From: Clostridia bacterium
GTDB taxonomy: Bacteria; Bacillota; Clostridia; Oscillospirales; Acutalibacteraceae
Direction: 5' to 3'
DNA length: 64,000 nt
NCBI GenBank assembly: GCA_017454485.1
Contig: JAFTCX010000054.1
Span: 1-64,000, forward strand
Shown here: piece after piece, positions 1 through 8,612 of the stretch
Numbering within the stretch: the first letter of the stretch is position 1
How the letters are laid out: every line of letters begins with the position of its first letter
Translations under genes and position numbers: made by a program
Notes under the pieces: model-generated
The model's database searches: none
What the model was told of the DNA's origin: nothing
Seen by the model: the letters and a program-made list of their open reading frames with translations, nothing else

Positions 1-35
1 GACTTTTGATCTTCGGTTGTGTTATACTTGTCATG

Positions 36-103
36 GTGATTGAGTCCCTTCTTGTTAGTTGTGGTTGTGGTAAACTTATTCTAACAAAACTCAATCACTT
101 TTT
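36..103 (+). terminator. Hairpin followed by T-run
   Basis: Two nested arms pair: GTGATTGAGT (36-45) with ACTCAATCAC (89-98), and TTGTTAG (52-58) with CTAACAA (81-87), followed at once by five T (99-103). It reads as a rho-independent terminator of a gene lying before the window. It lies upstream of the guaB promoter, so it is not a guaB attenuator. Confidence 0.6.
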
Positions 104-170
104 CTATACTCTTTTGTCTCACATCAATTGTAAACCTACATTCTTTTTTCTCCCACTCCCGTTTTTTCGG

Positions 171-199
171 TTGACTTTTTCTGCTTTATTGTTTATAAT
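171..199 (+). promoter_or_regulatory. Sigma-A type promoter of guaB
   Basis: TTGACT at 171-176 and TATAAT at 194-199 are separated by 17 bp. The start codon of guaB follows 40 bp later, preceded by an AGAAAGGATG ribosome binding site. No purine riboswitch core is visible between promoter and gene. Confidence 0.75.
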
Positions 200-238
200 A
201 AACAATAATATATTTTTCAACAGAAAGGATGAGCGCAA

Positions 239-1744
239 ATGGCAATCTACATCAACGAACCCTCTCATACCTTTAACGAATATCTGCTGATCCCCGGGTA
301 TTCCTCCTCCGCGTGCATTCCGGCGAATGTTTCGCTGAAAACGCCGCTGGTCAAATTCAAAAAGGGTGAAGAGAGCGCGATCACGCTGAACATCCCGATG
401 ACGTCCGCGATCATGCAGTCCGTGTCCGGCGACCGTCTGGCGGTTGCGCTTGCAAAAAGCGGCGGCGTGTCGTTCATCTACGGTTCGCAGTCCGTGGCGG
501 ATGAGGCCGCGATGGTGGCGCGTGCAAAGGCGTATAAGGCGGGCTTTGTGTCGTCTGATTCCAACATCACGCCCGATGCAACGCTGGCGGATGTGCTTGC
601 GCTCAAAGAAAAGACCGGTCATTCCACCGTGGCTGTCACAGACGACGGCACGGCGAACGGCAAGCTGGTCGGTATCGTCACCAGCCGTGACTACCGTGTG
701 ACGCGCATGGAAAAGACCGCGCTAGTCAAGACGTTTATGACGCCGCTGGAAAAGCTCATCACCGCCAAGGAGGGCACCACGCTTGCCGAGGCGAACGATA
801 TCATCTGGGACAACAAGCTCAATTCTCTGCCGATCGTGCGCGACGACGGCACACTGTGCTACTTCGTGTTCCGCAAGGACTATGAGTCCCACAAGGAGAA
901 CCCCGACGAGCTGCTGGACGCGAAAAAGCGTTTTGTGGTCGGCGCGGGCATCAATACGCGCGACTATGCCGAGCGTGTGCCGGCGCTGGTGGATGCCGGC
1001 GCGGATGTGCTGTGCATCGATTCGTCCGAAGGCTTTTCGGAATGGCAGAAGCTGACAATCGAATGGATTCGCGCGCATTACGGCGAAACCGTCAAGGTCG
1101 GCGCGGGCAATGTTGTGGATGCGGACGGCTTCCGTTTCCTCGCAGACTGCGGCGCAGACTTCGTCAAAGTCGGCATCGGCGGCGGTTCTATCTGCATCAC
1201 GCGCGAAACCAAGGGCATCGGCCGCGGCCAGGCGACGGCGCTGATCGACGTCTGCAAGGCAAGAGACGAATATTTTGAAGAGACCGGCGTGTATGTGCCC
1301 GTGTGCTCCGACGGCGGCATCGTATATGACCACCATCTGACGCTGGCGCTCGCCATGGGCGCGGATTTCGTCATGCTGGGCCGTTACTTCGCGCGCTTTG
1401 ACGAAAGTCCGACAGAAAAGCTCTTCTTCGGCGGCACCTACGTCAAGGAATACTGGGGCGAAGGCAGCAACCGCGCACGCAACTGGCAGCGCTATGACAT
1501 GGGCGGCGACAAGAAGCTTTCGTTTGAAGAGGGCGTTGATTCCTATGTGCCTTATGCCGGTCCGCTGAAGGACAATGTGGACCGCACGCTTTCCAAGGTG
1601 CGCTCCACCATGTGCAACTGCGGCGCGCTGAACATCAAGGAGTTCCAGCAAAAGGCGAAGCTCACGCTCGTTTCCGCAACCAGCATTGTGGAAGGCGGCG
1701 CGCACGATGTGATTCGCAAGGAGAACAGCGGCGGCAACAAATAA
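239..1744 (+). CDS. guaB: IMP dehydrogenase, Tritrichomonas-like type
   Basis: Oxidises IMP to XMP with NAD, the first committed step of GMP synthesis, in the cytosol. The 501-residue protein has a TIM barrel split by a CBS-domain pair (about residues 95-220). The catalytic loop [11 protein letters not shown] puts the cysteine at residue 319, followed by Arg322; the mobile flap NWQRYD puts Arg-Tyr at 418-419, with Glu431 after it. From memory these are exactly the numbers used for the IMPDH of the protist Tritrichomonas foetus, and the N-terminus ([15 protein letters not shown]) and C-terminus ([11 protein letters not shown]) also resemble that enzyme. The start is fixed by the AGAAAGG site 6-9 bp upstream. 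It is monocistronic, with its own promoter and a terminator shared with clpC. Confidence 0.96.
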   Translation: MAIYINEPSHTFNEYLLIPGYSSSACIPANVSLKTPLVKFKKGEESAITLNIPMTSAIMQSVSGDRLAVALAKSGGVSFIYGSQSVADEAAMVARAKAYKAGFVSSDSNITPDATLADVLALKEKTGHSTVAVTDDGTANGKLVGIVTSRDYRVTRMEKTALVKTFMTPLEKLITAKEGTTLAEANDIIWDNKLNSLPIVRDDGTLCYFVFRKDYESHKENPDELLDAKKRFVVGAGINTRDYAERVPALVDAGADVLCIDSSEGFSEWQKLTIEWIRAHYGETVKVGAGNVVDADGFRFLADCGADFVKVGIGGGSICITRETKGIGRGQATALIDVCKARDEYFEETGVYVPVCSDGGIVYDHHLTLALAMGADFVMLGRYFARFDESPTEKLFFGGTYVKEYWGEGSNRARNWQRYDMGGDKKLSFEEGVDSYVPYAGPLKDNVDRTLSKVRSTMCNCGALNIKEFQQKAKLTLVSATSIVEGGAHDVIRKENSGGNK

Positions 1745-1759
1745 GATCATCAAAAAAAC

Positions 1760-1795
1760 GAGATGGCAGGAAGCTTCTGTCATCTCATTCTTTTT
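1760..1795. terminator. Bidirectional terminator guaB / clpC
   Basis: Stem GAGATG (1760-1765) with CATCTC (1781-1786), extended inward by GCAG/CTGT pairing. A T-run follows on the plus strand (1791-1798) and an A-run precedes it (1752-1758), so it can end both guaB and the convergent clpC transcript. Confidence 0.85.
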
Positions 1796-1805
1796 TTTGT
1801 TTGTT

Positions 1806-4253
1806 TTACGATGCCGCATCAAATCGGACTTCGCCGTCTTTGAACGAGCACACATACGCCTTGCCGGTCTGCAATGCGCCTTCGAGGATCTTTTCGCTCA
1901 GCGGATCCTCAATCTTCGTCTGGATCGCGCGCTTGAGCGGACGTGCGCCGTAGACCGGGTCAAAGCCCTCGTCGGCGACCATGGCGATCACACTCTCGTC
2001 AAAGGAGACGTCCATATCCATTGCCGCAAGGCGCGTTTTGGTCTGCTCCAGCAAACGGCCGGCGATCTGCTGAATTTCCGGCTTCGTGAGCTGGTTGAAG
2101 ACGATGATCTCATCCACACGGTTCAAGAATTCCGGACGGAACGCGCGTTTGAGTTCGCCCATCACCGCGTCGTGAATCGCCTGTTCGCTCATGCTGCCGC
2201 CGTTTTCGCCGCCGGCAAAGCCAATCGCCTTGCCTTCGCCCGCAATCAGCTTGGCGCCGAGGTTGCTCGTCATGATAATCACGGTGTTTTTGAAATCGAC
2301 CTTGCGCCCCTGCGAATCTGTCAGAATGCCGTCGTCCAAAATCTGCAGCAGCATATTGAACACATCGGGGTGCGCTTTTTCAATTTCATCAAACAGTACA
2401 ACGCTGTAGGGCTTGCGGCGCACCTTTTCGGTGAGCTGACCGCCTTCCTCATAGCCGACATAACCCGGCGGGGAGCCAACCAGACGCGAGGCGTTGTGCT
2501 TTTCCATATATTCGCTCATGTCCAGGCGGATCACGGCGTTTTCGTCGCCGAACATCGCCGCGCCGAGCGCTTTGCAAAGCTCGGTTTTGCCAACGCCTGT
2601 GGGGCCGAGGAAGATGAACGAGCCAAGCGGACGCTTCGGGTCTTTGAGTCCGCTTCTGCCGCGCCGAATGGCACGCGCCACAGCGCTGACCGCTTTGTCT
2701 TGCCCGACGATGCGCCGGTGCAGCTCCTCTTCCATGTGCAGCAGCCGCTGGCTTTCTTCGCGCGTGAGCTCTGTGGTGGGAATGCCGGTCCAGCCGGAAA
2801 CGATCTGCGCCACCTCATTCGCGGTGACTTCGCCGCCGGTGTGAACGCTTTCTTCCTTCCAGTTCGTCTTTGCTGCGGTGAGCTCGGAGCGCAGGCTCTT
2901 TTCTCTGTCGCGCAGCTTGGCCGCCGCTTCAAAATCCTGCGACGCGACTGCCGCTGCCTTTTCCTCGTTGGTCTTTTTGATCTCGTCCTCCATCTCCTTG
3001 ATTTCGGGCGGAACGGTGTAGGCACGCAGCCGCACACGGCTGGCCGCCTCGTCAATCAGGTCAATGGCCTTGTCGGGCAAAAACCGATCGGTGATATACC
3101 GCGCAGACATTTTGACCGCTGCCGCAATTGCTTCGTCGGTGATCTTGACCTTGTGGTGCGCTTCATATTTGTCGCGCAGACCCCGCAAAATTTCGACCGC
3201 CTCCTCCTCGCTCGGTTCGCCGACCTTCACCGGCTGGAACCGGCGCTCAAGCGCGGAATCCTTTTCAATGTGCTTGCGGTATTCCTCCAGTGTGGTTGCG
3301 CCGATGACCTGCAGCTCGCCGCGTGCCAGCGACGGCTTGAGAATGTTTGCCGCGTCCACAGCGCCCTCGGCGGAGCCGGTGCCGATCAGATTGTGCACCT
3401 CGTCGATGAACAGGATTACGTCCTTTGCCGCCGTGACCTCGTCGATGCAGCTCTTGATGCGTTCTTCAAAGTCGCCGCGATATTTTGTGCCGGCGACCAT
3501 GCCGGTCAGATCGAGCGCGACGATACGCTTATCACGCAGCAGCTCCGGCACTTCGCCTTCGGCGATTTTCAGCGCAAGCCCCTCGGCGATGGCGGTTTTG
3601 CCGACGCCCGGTTCGCCGATCAGGCAGGGGTTGTTTTTGCTGCGGCGCGAAAGAATCTGGATCACACGTTCAATCTCCTGCGCACGGCCGATCACGGGGT
3701 CGATCTCGTTCTTACGCGCTTTTTCGGTCAGGTCCTGTCCGTATTTATCCAGGTTCGGCGTGTTGTGTTTGGCGTTTGCCTGTCCGCGTGGGCCTGCATT
3801 CGTGCGAACGGACGAAGTGCCGGAGCCCTTCAGCAGTGCATCCAGCAGCAGCGGAACGCTGACGCTGAGCTGCGAGAGAATGTAGCACGCGGCGGAATCG
3901 TCCTCGTGCAGAATTGCGGCGAGCAGATGCTCCGTGCCGACATAGCCGGCGTTTTCTCCGCGGGCAAGGGAAACGGCAAGCTCGATGATGTGTTTGCTGC
4001 GCGGAGTAAAATCTTCGGGCGAAAGCACAGTCGGAACGCCCACGCCAACCGCTTTGCGCAGCGCGTCGTCCACCGCCTGTGCGCTGACGCCTTTTGAATG
4101 CAGCAGCGTGGTTGCCGCGCCGTTGTCCTCCCGCACCAGTCCGGCAAGCAGATGCTCGGAGCCGATGTAGGTGTGGCCGAGATTTTCCGCAACCTCAATC
4201 GCGGAGTTCAGCGCCCGGTTCGCTTTTTCGGTAAATCCGGTGAATTTATACAT
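1806..4253 (-). CDS. clpC: ATP-dependent Clp protease unfoldase ClpC
   Basis: AAA+ Hsp100 unfoldase that feeds substrates, including arginine-phosphorylated proteins made by McsB, into ClpP. In the 815 residues one sees two N-domain repeats (1-150, HTYIGSEHLLAGL and AGYVGTEHLLAAI), a first AAA module with Walker A GEPGVGKT, a middle UVR-like coiled coil (about 415-450, FEAAAKLRDREKSL) and a second AAA module with Walker A GPTGVGKT. The length is normal for ClpC. It is the last gene of the ctsR operon, but 255 bp separate it from mcsB, and that gap carries self-complementary simple-sequence words. A ribosome binding site GAAAGAAGTGAT lies before the ATG. Confidence 0.97.
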   Translation of the reverse strand: MYKFTGFTEKANRALNSAIEVAENLGHTYIGSEHLLAGLVREDNGAATTLLHSKGVSAQAVDDALRKAVGVGVPTVLSPEDFTPRSKHIIELAVSLARGENAGYVGTEHLLAAILHEDDSAACYILSQLSVSVPLLLDALLKGSGTSSVRTNAGPRGQANAKHNTPNLDKYGQDLTEKARKNEIDPVIGRAQEIERVIQILSRRSKNNPCLIGEPGVGKTAIAEGLALKIAEGEVPELLRDKRIVALDLTGMVAGTKYRGDFEERIKSCIDEVTAAKDVILFIDEVHNLIGTGSAEGAVDAANILKPSLARGELQVIGATTLEEYRKHIEKDSALERRFQPVKVGEPSEEEAVEILRGLRDKYEAHHKVKITDEAIAAAVKMSARYITDRFLPDKAIDLIDEAASRVRLRAYTVPPEIKEMEDEIKKTNEEKAAAVASQDFEAAAKLRDREKSLRSELTAAKTNWKEESVHTGGEVTANEVAQIVSGWTGIPTTELTREESQRLLHMEEELHRRIVGQDKAVSAVARAIRRGRSGLKDPKRPLGSFIFLGPTGVGKTELCKALGAAMFGDENAVIRLDMSEYMEKHNASRLVGSPPGYVGYEEGGQLTEKVRRKPYSVVLFDEIEKAHPDVFNMLLQILDDGILTDSQGRKVDFKNTVIIMTSNLGAKLIAGEGKAIGFAGGENGGSMSEQAIHDAVMGELKRAFRPEFLNRVDEIIVFNQLTKPEIQQIAGRLLEQTKTRLAAMDMDVSFDESVIAMVADEGFDPVYGARPLKRAIQTKIEDPLSEKILEGALQTGKAYVCSFKDGEVRFDAAS

Positions 4254-4284
4254 AATATCACTTCTTTCATTGATGAATCAATCG

Positions 4285-4505
4285 AGAACAGTAGTGGGAG
4301 AGTAGGGAAAGGAGCAGGGGATAAGGAATTGAGAGATTGGGGGAGAGTTGAAACAGGTTGTGCCAACAGCGTCGGAGCACACGAACCGAGCATGGATTCT
4401 TGCGGTTTGAAAAATGCTCTTTTGTTTTCACGCTGTTCTCCATTTCACTCCAAAACTTATTCCCTTATTCCCTCAATCCCTGCTTTCCACTGTTCACTGC
4501 CCTGC
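4285..4505. repeat. Self-complementary simple-sequence island between mcsB and clpC
   Basis: The 255-bp gap has no gene. On the plus strand it holds purine-rich words around 4290-4348 (such as GGGGATAAGG and GAGAGATTGGGG) and their pyrimidine-rich counterparts around 4450-4505 (TTATTCCC, TTATTCCCTCAATCCC). The two arms could pair imperfectly in the clpC leader RNA. The same architecture recurs elsewhere in this window (14,760, 24,035, 34,711). Confidence 0.55.
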
Positions 4506-4508
4506 GCT

Positions 4509-5516
4509 TCAGCGCAAGGCCTCCTTCACTGCTTTTGCGCGCAAAACGTCGCGTTCGGCGGCGGTGCAGGAGCGACCCTGCGCGGTGTTCAGCGTTGCGG
4601 GCTGCATTTCCACCATCAGGCGGGTCAGCGTTTGCAAGGGAATGTTCAGCACGCCCTCGGCGGCGCCGATGCGCACCAGCGAAACAAGGTCCATAAATTC
4701 GTTGCACGAGAGCATATGCGCACTGTTCAGAATGCCGAACGCACGCCAGATGCGGTCGATAAAAACGTCGTCTTTGAGCAGCGCTTCGCGGGCGCTCTTT
4801 TCCTGTGTGATGATCTGATTTGCGATGGACGCGAGATTGCGGATCGCAGCAGTTTCCGAGATGCCCAGTGTGACCTGGTTGGAAAGCTGATAGAGATCGC
4901 CGACAGGCTTGCTGCCCTCGCCGTAAGCGCCGCGCAGAATGAGTCCGAGCTTTGCGACCGTGTTTGCAAGACGCGGCATGGCGCCCGAACGCGCAAGCGC
5001 CGGCAGATGCAGCATCACTGAGGCGCGCAGCCCTGTGCCGAGATTCGTCGGACACTGGGTCAGATAGCCCAGCCGTTCGTCGAACGCGATGGAAACCTTT
5101 TGCGAAAGCGCCTCGTCGATGGCGTTGGCCTTTTCATAGGCCGCTTCGAGCGACAGACCCGGATAGATCACCTGCACGCGCACATGGTCTTCTTCGCACA
5201 GCATGATGCTCACGTCCTCGTCTTTGGAAAGGATCAGCGCACGGCCGGCGCTGTCGGAAGCGAACTCCGGGCTGATCAGATGCTTTTCCGCCAGCGAGAC
5301 GCACTGCGTGTGCGAAAGCGAGCGCATGGGCACATAGTCGAATTCCTGTGCACGCTCGCCGCACAGCAGCGCCTCTTTGACAATGGCGTTGACTTCGTCC
5401 TTGCCTTTTTCGTTCAGCCTTGCGGGGAAGGGGTAGTCCTTGAGATTGCGCGCCAAACGCACGCGGGTGCTTAAAACAACGTCGGCGTGTTCGGCTGCGT
5501 TTTCATACCATTTCAT
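4509..5516 (-). CDS. mcsB: Protein arginine kinase McsB
   Basis: ATP:guanido phosphotransferase fold enzyme that phosphorylates arginines and so marks proteins for ClpC-ClpP and inactivates CtsR. The 335-residue protein shows the family N-terminal motif STRVRLARN (about residues 16-24) and the catalytic region CEEDHVRVQ, a variant of the usual NEEDH. The length is slightly below the usual 350 or so. Its ATG overlaps the mcsA stop (ATGA), so the two are translationally coupled. It needs McsA as activator, encoded just upstream. Confidence 0.95.
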   Translation of the reverse strand: MKWYENAAEHADVVLSTRVRLARNLKDYPFPARLNEKGKDEVNAIVKEALLCGERAQEFDYVPMRSLSHTQCVSLAEKHLISPEFASDSAGRALILSKDEDVSIMLCEEDHVRVQVIYPGLSLEAAYEKANAIDEALSQKVSIAFDERLGYLTQCPTNLGTGLRASVMLHLPALARSGAMPRLANTVAKLGLILRGAYGEGSKPVGDLYQLSNQVTLGISETAAIRNLASIANQIITQEKSAREALLKDDVFIDRIWRAFGILNSAHMLSCNEFMDLVSLVRIGAAEGVLNIPLQTLTRLMVEMQPATLNTAQGRSCTAAERDVLRAKAVKEALR

Positions 5517-6058
5517 TTGTCGCTCTCCTCCTTGAGTTCCTTGATCTTGTCGCGCAAAACGGCGGCCTGTTCAAAGTTTTGGCTTTCAATCGCCTTTTGC
5601 ATCTCCTGCTGCAGCGCGTCGATCTGCGATTCCACGCTCTTTTCGGCCGGCTCTGCCGCTGTTTCGTCCGTTTTCGGCGCGTCGGGTTCAACCGTATAAT
5701 GCGGCGTCTTGCCCGCGTGTCTTGCGCGGCCGTGGATGCGCTGGATGGAGGGGAGCAGACGGTCAAAGAATTTTTCGTAGCAGTCCGCGCAGCCGACCAT
5801 GCCGCTGCGCACAATATCCTCAAAGGAGCTGCCGCAGGTGTCGCAGTGTTCCACGCCTGCGCGGCTGAGCGCCGGCATCGTATCATGGAAGAACGACGAG
5901 AAAATGTTCGGAATGCTCAGGGAAAAATCATCGAGGAAATGGTCGTAGCCGAGCTTCTTTGCGCACGCGGCACAAAGATGATGTTCTTCGGCTTCGCCGT
6001 TGACCACACGCTTGATGTGGGTCGTGGCTTCGTTTTGATTACAGTTTTGACATAACAT
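5513..6058 (-). CDS. mcsA: McsA, zinc-finger activator of McsB
   Basis: 181-residue adaptor that activates the arginine kinase McsB and modulates CtsR. Two zinc-binding regions with CxxC pairs are visible: MLCQNCNQ plus HLCAACAKK (residues 1-35) and HCDTCGS plus GCADCYEK (about 72-98). A C-terminal UVR coiled coil (about 145-178, NFEQAAVLRDKIKEL) matches that of ClpC. It is the second gene of the operon, with a good AGGAGG site (6069-6074 on the complementary strand) before ATG. The stop overlaps mcsB. Confidence 0.93.
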   Translation of the reverse strand: MLCQNCNQNEATTHIKRVVNGEAEEHHLCAACAKKLGYDHFLDDFSLSIPNIFSSFFHDTMPALSRAGVEHCDTCGSSFEDIVRSGMVGCADCYEKFFDRLLPSIQRIHGRARHAGKTPHYTVEPDAPKTDETAAEPAEKSVESQIDALQQEMQKAIESQNFEQAAVLRDKIKELKEESDK

Positions 6059-6072
6059 AGTGAAAACCTCCT

Positions 6073-6118
6073 GTGATAGGTGATTGGTGTTAGGTGTTAG
6101 GTGTTAGGGATTGGGCTT
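6073..6118. repeat. Tandem GTTAGGT-type words between ctsR and mcsA
   Basis: The short gap between ctsR and mcsA contains GTGATAGGTGATTGG followed by three near-identical GTTAGGT/GTTAGGG words. On the coding strand it is a C/A/T-rich stretch directly upstream of the mcsA ribosome binding site, like the islands upstream of clpC, nif3, dnaE and the gene at 24,319. Confidence 0.6.
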
Positions 6119-6123
6119 GATGT

Positions 6124-6579
6124 CTACTGGTCGCGCAGCACGGTCAGCAGCATGGATTTTAGAATCGCCGCACGAACCGCGTCACGTTTTTGTGCATCGA
6201 CGTCCTCCAGATTCCGGTCGCTGACCGCCGCGCTCATCAGCGCCGCGTCACGCTTGGAAAGCAGGTTCGAATAAACAAGGTTTACAAGGTGGCTGTGGCA
6301 GGTTTTTTCATCAATCGCGTTTCCGATCGCGCCGAGCACATGCATCAGCGGCGTTCCGGCGTCATAATGGATACGCGCAATGCGAATACAGCCGCCGCCG
6401 CCTCGTCGGCTTTCCACAATGTAGCCGCGCTCCGGCGTGAAACGCGAGGAGAGCACGTAGTTGATCTGGCTCGGCACACAGCCGATGGTTTGCGCCAGCG
6501 AGTTGCGCTGGAACTCCACCTCGTTCTGGTCTTCCAGCATTTCGGAGATCATGTGGGCAATTACATTGGAAAGGTTCAT
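6124..6579 (-). CDS. ctsR: Transcriptional repressor CtsR
   Basis: Class III heat-shock repressor that binds tandem GGTCAAA heptads; it is released or inactivated on heat stress and by the McsA/McsB system. The 151-residue protein has the CtsR winged helix-turn-helix (residues 1-65) ending in the DNA-contacting glycine-rich wing ESRRGGGGCIRI, and a helical C-terminal dimer domain. First gene of ctsR-mcsA-mcsB-clpC. Two perfect CtsR boxes flank its promoter, so autoregulation is well supported. Confidence 0.96.
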   Translation of the reverse strand: MNLSNVIAHMISEMLEDQNEVEFQRNSLAQTIGCVPSQINYVLSSRFTPERGYIVESRRGGGGCIRIARIHYDAGTPLMHVLGAIGNAIDEKTCHSHLVNLVYSNLLSKRDAALMSAAVSDRNLEDVDAQKRDAVRAAILKSMLLTVLRDQ

Positions 6580-6619
6580 CTTGGTTCATCTCTTTTCACA
6601 TTCTCGTCATTTGTTTGAC

Positions 6620-6636
6620 TTTGACTTTCTTTGACC
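6620..6636 (-). promoter_or_regulatory. CtsR operator (downstream box)
   Basis: On the plus strand TTTGACT-TTC-TTTGACC; on the ctsR coding strand this is GGTCAAA-GAA-AGTCAAA, two heptads with the 3-bp spacer known for CtsR. It lies just downstream of the -10 box of ctsR. A further heptad TTTGACT sits at 6614-6620. Confidence 0.85.
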
Positions 6637-6647
6637 TTGCATGATCT

Positions 6648-6676
6648 ATTATAGTCAAGTTTGACCTTTCTGCAAA
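6648..6676 (-). promoter_or_regulatory. Promoter of the ctsR operon
   Basis: Read on the minus strand: TTTGCA (6676-6671), 17 bp, TATAAT (6653-6648). It sits between the two CtsR boxes, and the 17-bp spacer itself contains a GGTCAAA heptad (6666-6660). Confidence 0.75.
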
Positions 6677-6693
6677 GGTCAAAAATGGTCAAA
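6677..6693 (+). promoter_or_regulatory. CtsR operator (upstream box)
   Basis: GGTCAAA-AAT-GGTCAAA, a perfect tandem heptad with 3-bp spacer. It abuts the -35 box of the ctsR promoter and is in the opposite orientation to the downstream box. Confidence 0.9.
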
Positions 6694-7040
6694 TTTTATG
6701 CCGTAGGCAGTATTATCTCCGTTTTTCTCGTGATTTCATTTGTTTTCTTTTATTTTTGGATTTTTTGTATTTTTTTGAAAGTCAAATTTCAGCCGATTTT
6801 CATGCGGCTTTGACTTTGACCTTTGACCTTCCTGCGGCGTCAGCGGTGCGGAAATCTCCATTGCCCTTCGCCAAAGGTCAAACGCACGTTGTTTCATCGG
6901 CAGCCCTCTTTTTCGCTTCACTTTCAAAGCTTATCTTTCCCTTCTCTGCGATGGCTTATACTGCAAAAAGGCGGAACCACTTTTCGCAAAGCGCGTATAA
7001 TGGGGTGTAAGCGCGTGTGCTTCGGAAGGGAGGTCCATCC
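6694..7040. other. Gene-free stretch with extra CtsR-like heptads
   Basis: No convincing gene lies between the ctsR control region and the small gene at 7041. The stretch holds AGTCAAA (6780-6786), TTTGACT (6809-6815), two abutting TTTGACC (6815-6821, 6822-6828) and GGTCAAA (6876-6882). These are CtsR heptads, but not at the canonical 3-bp spacing. A TATAAT at 6996-7001 could be the -10 box of the 7041 gene; no good -35 box is visible. Confidence 0.5.
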
Positions 7041-7181
7041 ATGAACTGCTTGCTTGGCAACAACTGCTGCACCTGGCTCATCATCATCCTGCTGCTCATG
7101 CTCTTCAACAACGAGGGCATCTTCGGCAACAACGGCTGCGGCTGCGGCAACAACAACGGCGGCTGCGGCTGTGGCTGCTGA
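7041..7181 (+). CDS. Small Cys/Gly/Asn-rich membrane protein
   Basis: 46-residue protein with a ribosome binding site GGGAGG 9 bp before ATG. Residues 12-22 (WLIIILLLMLF) form one hydrophobic segment long enough to dip into or span the membrane. The tail is built of Gly, Asn and Cys (seven of the protein's cysteines lie in or near GCGC-type motifs). Such tiny proteins are common in spore-forming Firmicutes, but I do not recognise a named family with certainty. The gene is followed by a strong terminator, so it is monocistronic. The function is unknown; metal binding or a spore-coat/membrane role are only guesses. Confidence 0.65.
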   Translation: MNCLLGNNCCTWLIIILLLMLFNNEGIFGNNGCGCGNNNGGCGCGC

Positions 7182-7190
7182 CCGAAAACA

Positions 7191-7225
7191 AACAAGGCCA
7201 CCGGGGAACCGGTGGCTTTGTTCGT
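7191..7225. terminator. Terminator after the small Cys-rich gene
   Basis: GCCACCGG (7197-7204) pairs with CCGGTGGC (7209-7216) around GGAA, extended by AACAA/TTGTT. T-rich sequence follows, and it also faces the end of the convergent murD. Confidence 0.85.
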
Positions 7226-7247
7226 TTCTTATAAAATTATTCCGTTT

Positions 7248-8588
7248 TTACAGCGCCCGCACAAAATCCTTGAACATTTCGCCGCGCTGCTGGTAGTTTT
7301 TGAACATCCCCCAGCTTGCGCAGGCAGGGGAGAGCAGCACGCAATCGCCGCTTTTTGCCGCTTCGCTTGCCAGTGTAACCGCCTGCTTTAGCGATTCGGC
7401 AAACACGTAATCGGAAAAACCGATCTTGTCGCAGCAGGCAGCGATCTGCGTGCGCGTCTGGCCGAGCAGAATCAACTGCCGCACCTTGCCGGGAAAACGT
7501 GCGACCCAATCGGTGAAATCGGCGTGCTTGTCATAGCCGCCGCCGATGAGCACGGTTTGCCCGGGCATGGCGTCAATGGCCTTGATCGCGGCGTCGGTGT
7601 TCGTGCCCTTGGAATCGTTGAAGTATTTCACGCCGTCCCTTTCGCGCACAAATTCAATGCGGTGCTCCACCGCCGTAAAGCGGCGGCAAACGTCGCGGAT
7701 GGTGTCCAGCGGCACCCCGGCAGAATGCGCCATGGCGGCGGCCGCCATGATGTTTTCAAAGTTATGCAGACCGACAAGGTTGACCTCATCCGTGCGCAAC
7801 AGCAAGGTTGTTTCGCCGTTTTCGCGCAGATACATTGCGCCGTCACGGTAGAACCAGCCGCTTTCGAGTTCCCTTGCCGAAGAGAAAAAGACGACCTTGC
7901 AGGGTGCTTTTTCGGCAAAGGCGCGCAGCACCGCGTCTTCATAATTGAGCACGCAGACGTCATTTTCGTCCTGATTCTGCGTGATGGATTCCTTCACGGC
8001 GATGTAGCCCTCCATCGAGCCGTGGCGGTCGAGGTGGTCGGGCGTGATGTTGAGGATCGCGGACACCTTCGGCTTGACCGTGCGCATGGTTTCAAGCTGG
8101 AACGAGCTGATCTCGGCAATCGTCCAGCCGCCCTCTTCGCTTTCAAGCACCAGACCGGTGTAGGGGATTTCAATGTTGCCGACCAGCAGCGTCTTTTCGT
8201 TCCAAGCCTTGAAAATGGCATAGGTCAGCGCGGTTGTGGTCGTTTTTCCGTTCGTGCCTGTGATGGCGACAACGCTGCCCTTGTCGCAGCGGTAAGCAAG
8301 CTCGATCTCGCTCCAGATGGGAATACCCTTTGCGTCCACCGCTTTGAGTACATCGGAAAACAGCGGCACGCCAGGACTGGTCACGCAGATGTCGATGTTT
8401 TCAAGATCACCGCTTTGCAGCGCGCCGAGTAAAAATCGGATGTCGCTTTTGCCAACACGGTCGCAGACCGCTTTGGTGTCAAGGTTTTCGTTGCCGTCGA
8501 ACATGACAAACTCTTTGCCGAGCGCAAGCAGCAGCCGGGCGGAATCAATGCCGCTGCGTCCCGCGCCGACGATGAGATAGTTTTCCAT
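7248..8588 (-). CDS. murD: UDP-N-acetylmuramoyl-L-alanine--D-glutamate ligase
   Basis: Cytosolic Mur ligase that adds D-glutamate to UDP-MurNAc-L-Ala in peptidoglycan precursor synthesis. The 446-residue protein begins with a Rossmann N-domain (VGAGRSGIDSA, residues 6-16) and has the ATP-binding P-loop GTNGKTTT near residue 112. Further marks are TPDHLDRHGSMEGY in the central domain and the C-domain motif FNDSKGTNTDA near residue 317. The length is typical. It lies 24 bp downstream of purB and is probably cotranscribed with purB and the phosphoesterase gene. Confidence 0.96.
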   Translation of the reverse strand: MENYLIVGAGRSGIDSARLLLALGKEFVMFDGNENLDTKAVCDRVGKSDIRFLLGALQSGDLENIDICVTSPGVPLFSDVLKAVDAKGIPIWSEIELAYRCDKGSVVAITGTNGKTTTTALTYAIFKAWNEKTLLVGNIEIPYTGLVLESEEGGWTIAEISSFQLETMRTVKPKVSAILNITPDHLDRHGSMEGYIAVKESITQNQDENDVCVLNYEDAVLRAFAEKAPCKVVFFSSARELESGWFYRDGAMYLRENGETTLLLRTDEVNLVGLHNFENIMAAAAMAHSAGVPLDTIRDVCRRFTAVEHRIEFVRERDGVKYFNDSKGTNTDAAIKAIDAMPGQTVLIGGGYDKHADFTDWVARFPGKVRQLILLGQTRTQIAACCDKIGFSDYVFAESLKQAVTLASEAAKSGDCVLLSPACASWGMFKNYQQRGEMFKDFVRAL

Positions 8589-8612
8589 GAGTGAACCTCC
8601 GAAAGTGGGTGC

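Noticed and set aside
1..238. Purine riboswitch before guaB
   Set aside because: The conserved three-way junction core is absent, and the promoter lies only 40 bp before the gene.
6..290. A 94-codon frame at the window start
   Set aside because: It runs through a terminator hairpin, a promoter and the start of guaB; composition is not protein-like.
1797..4097. Long open frame on the plus strand opposite clpC (766 codons), and similar long antisense frames opposite dnaE, rqcH and others
   Set aside because: They mirror the GC-rich codon use of the real genes, have no domain pattern and no ribosome binding site.
6736..6927. 63-codon Lys/Arg-rich frame on the minus strand before the Cys-rich gene
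   Set aside because: No ribosome binding site, AT-rich low-complexity end, overlaps the CtsR-like heptads.
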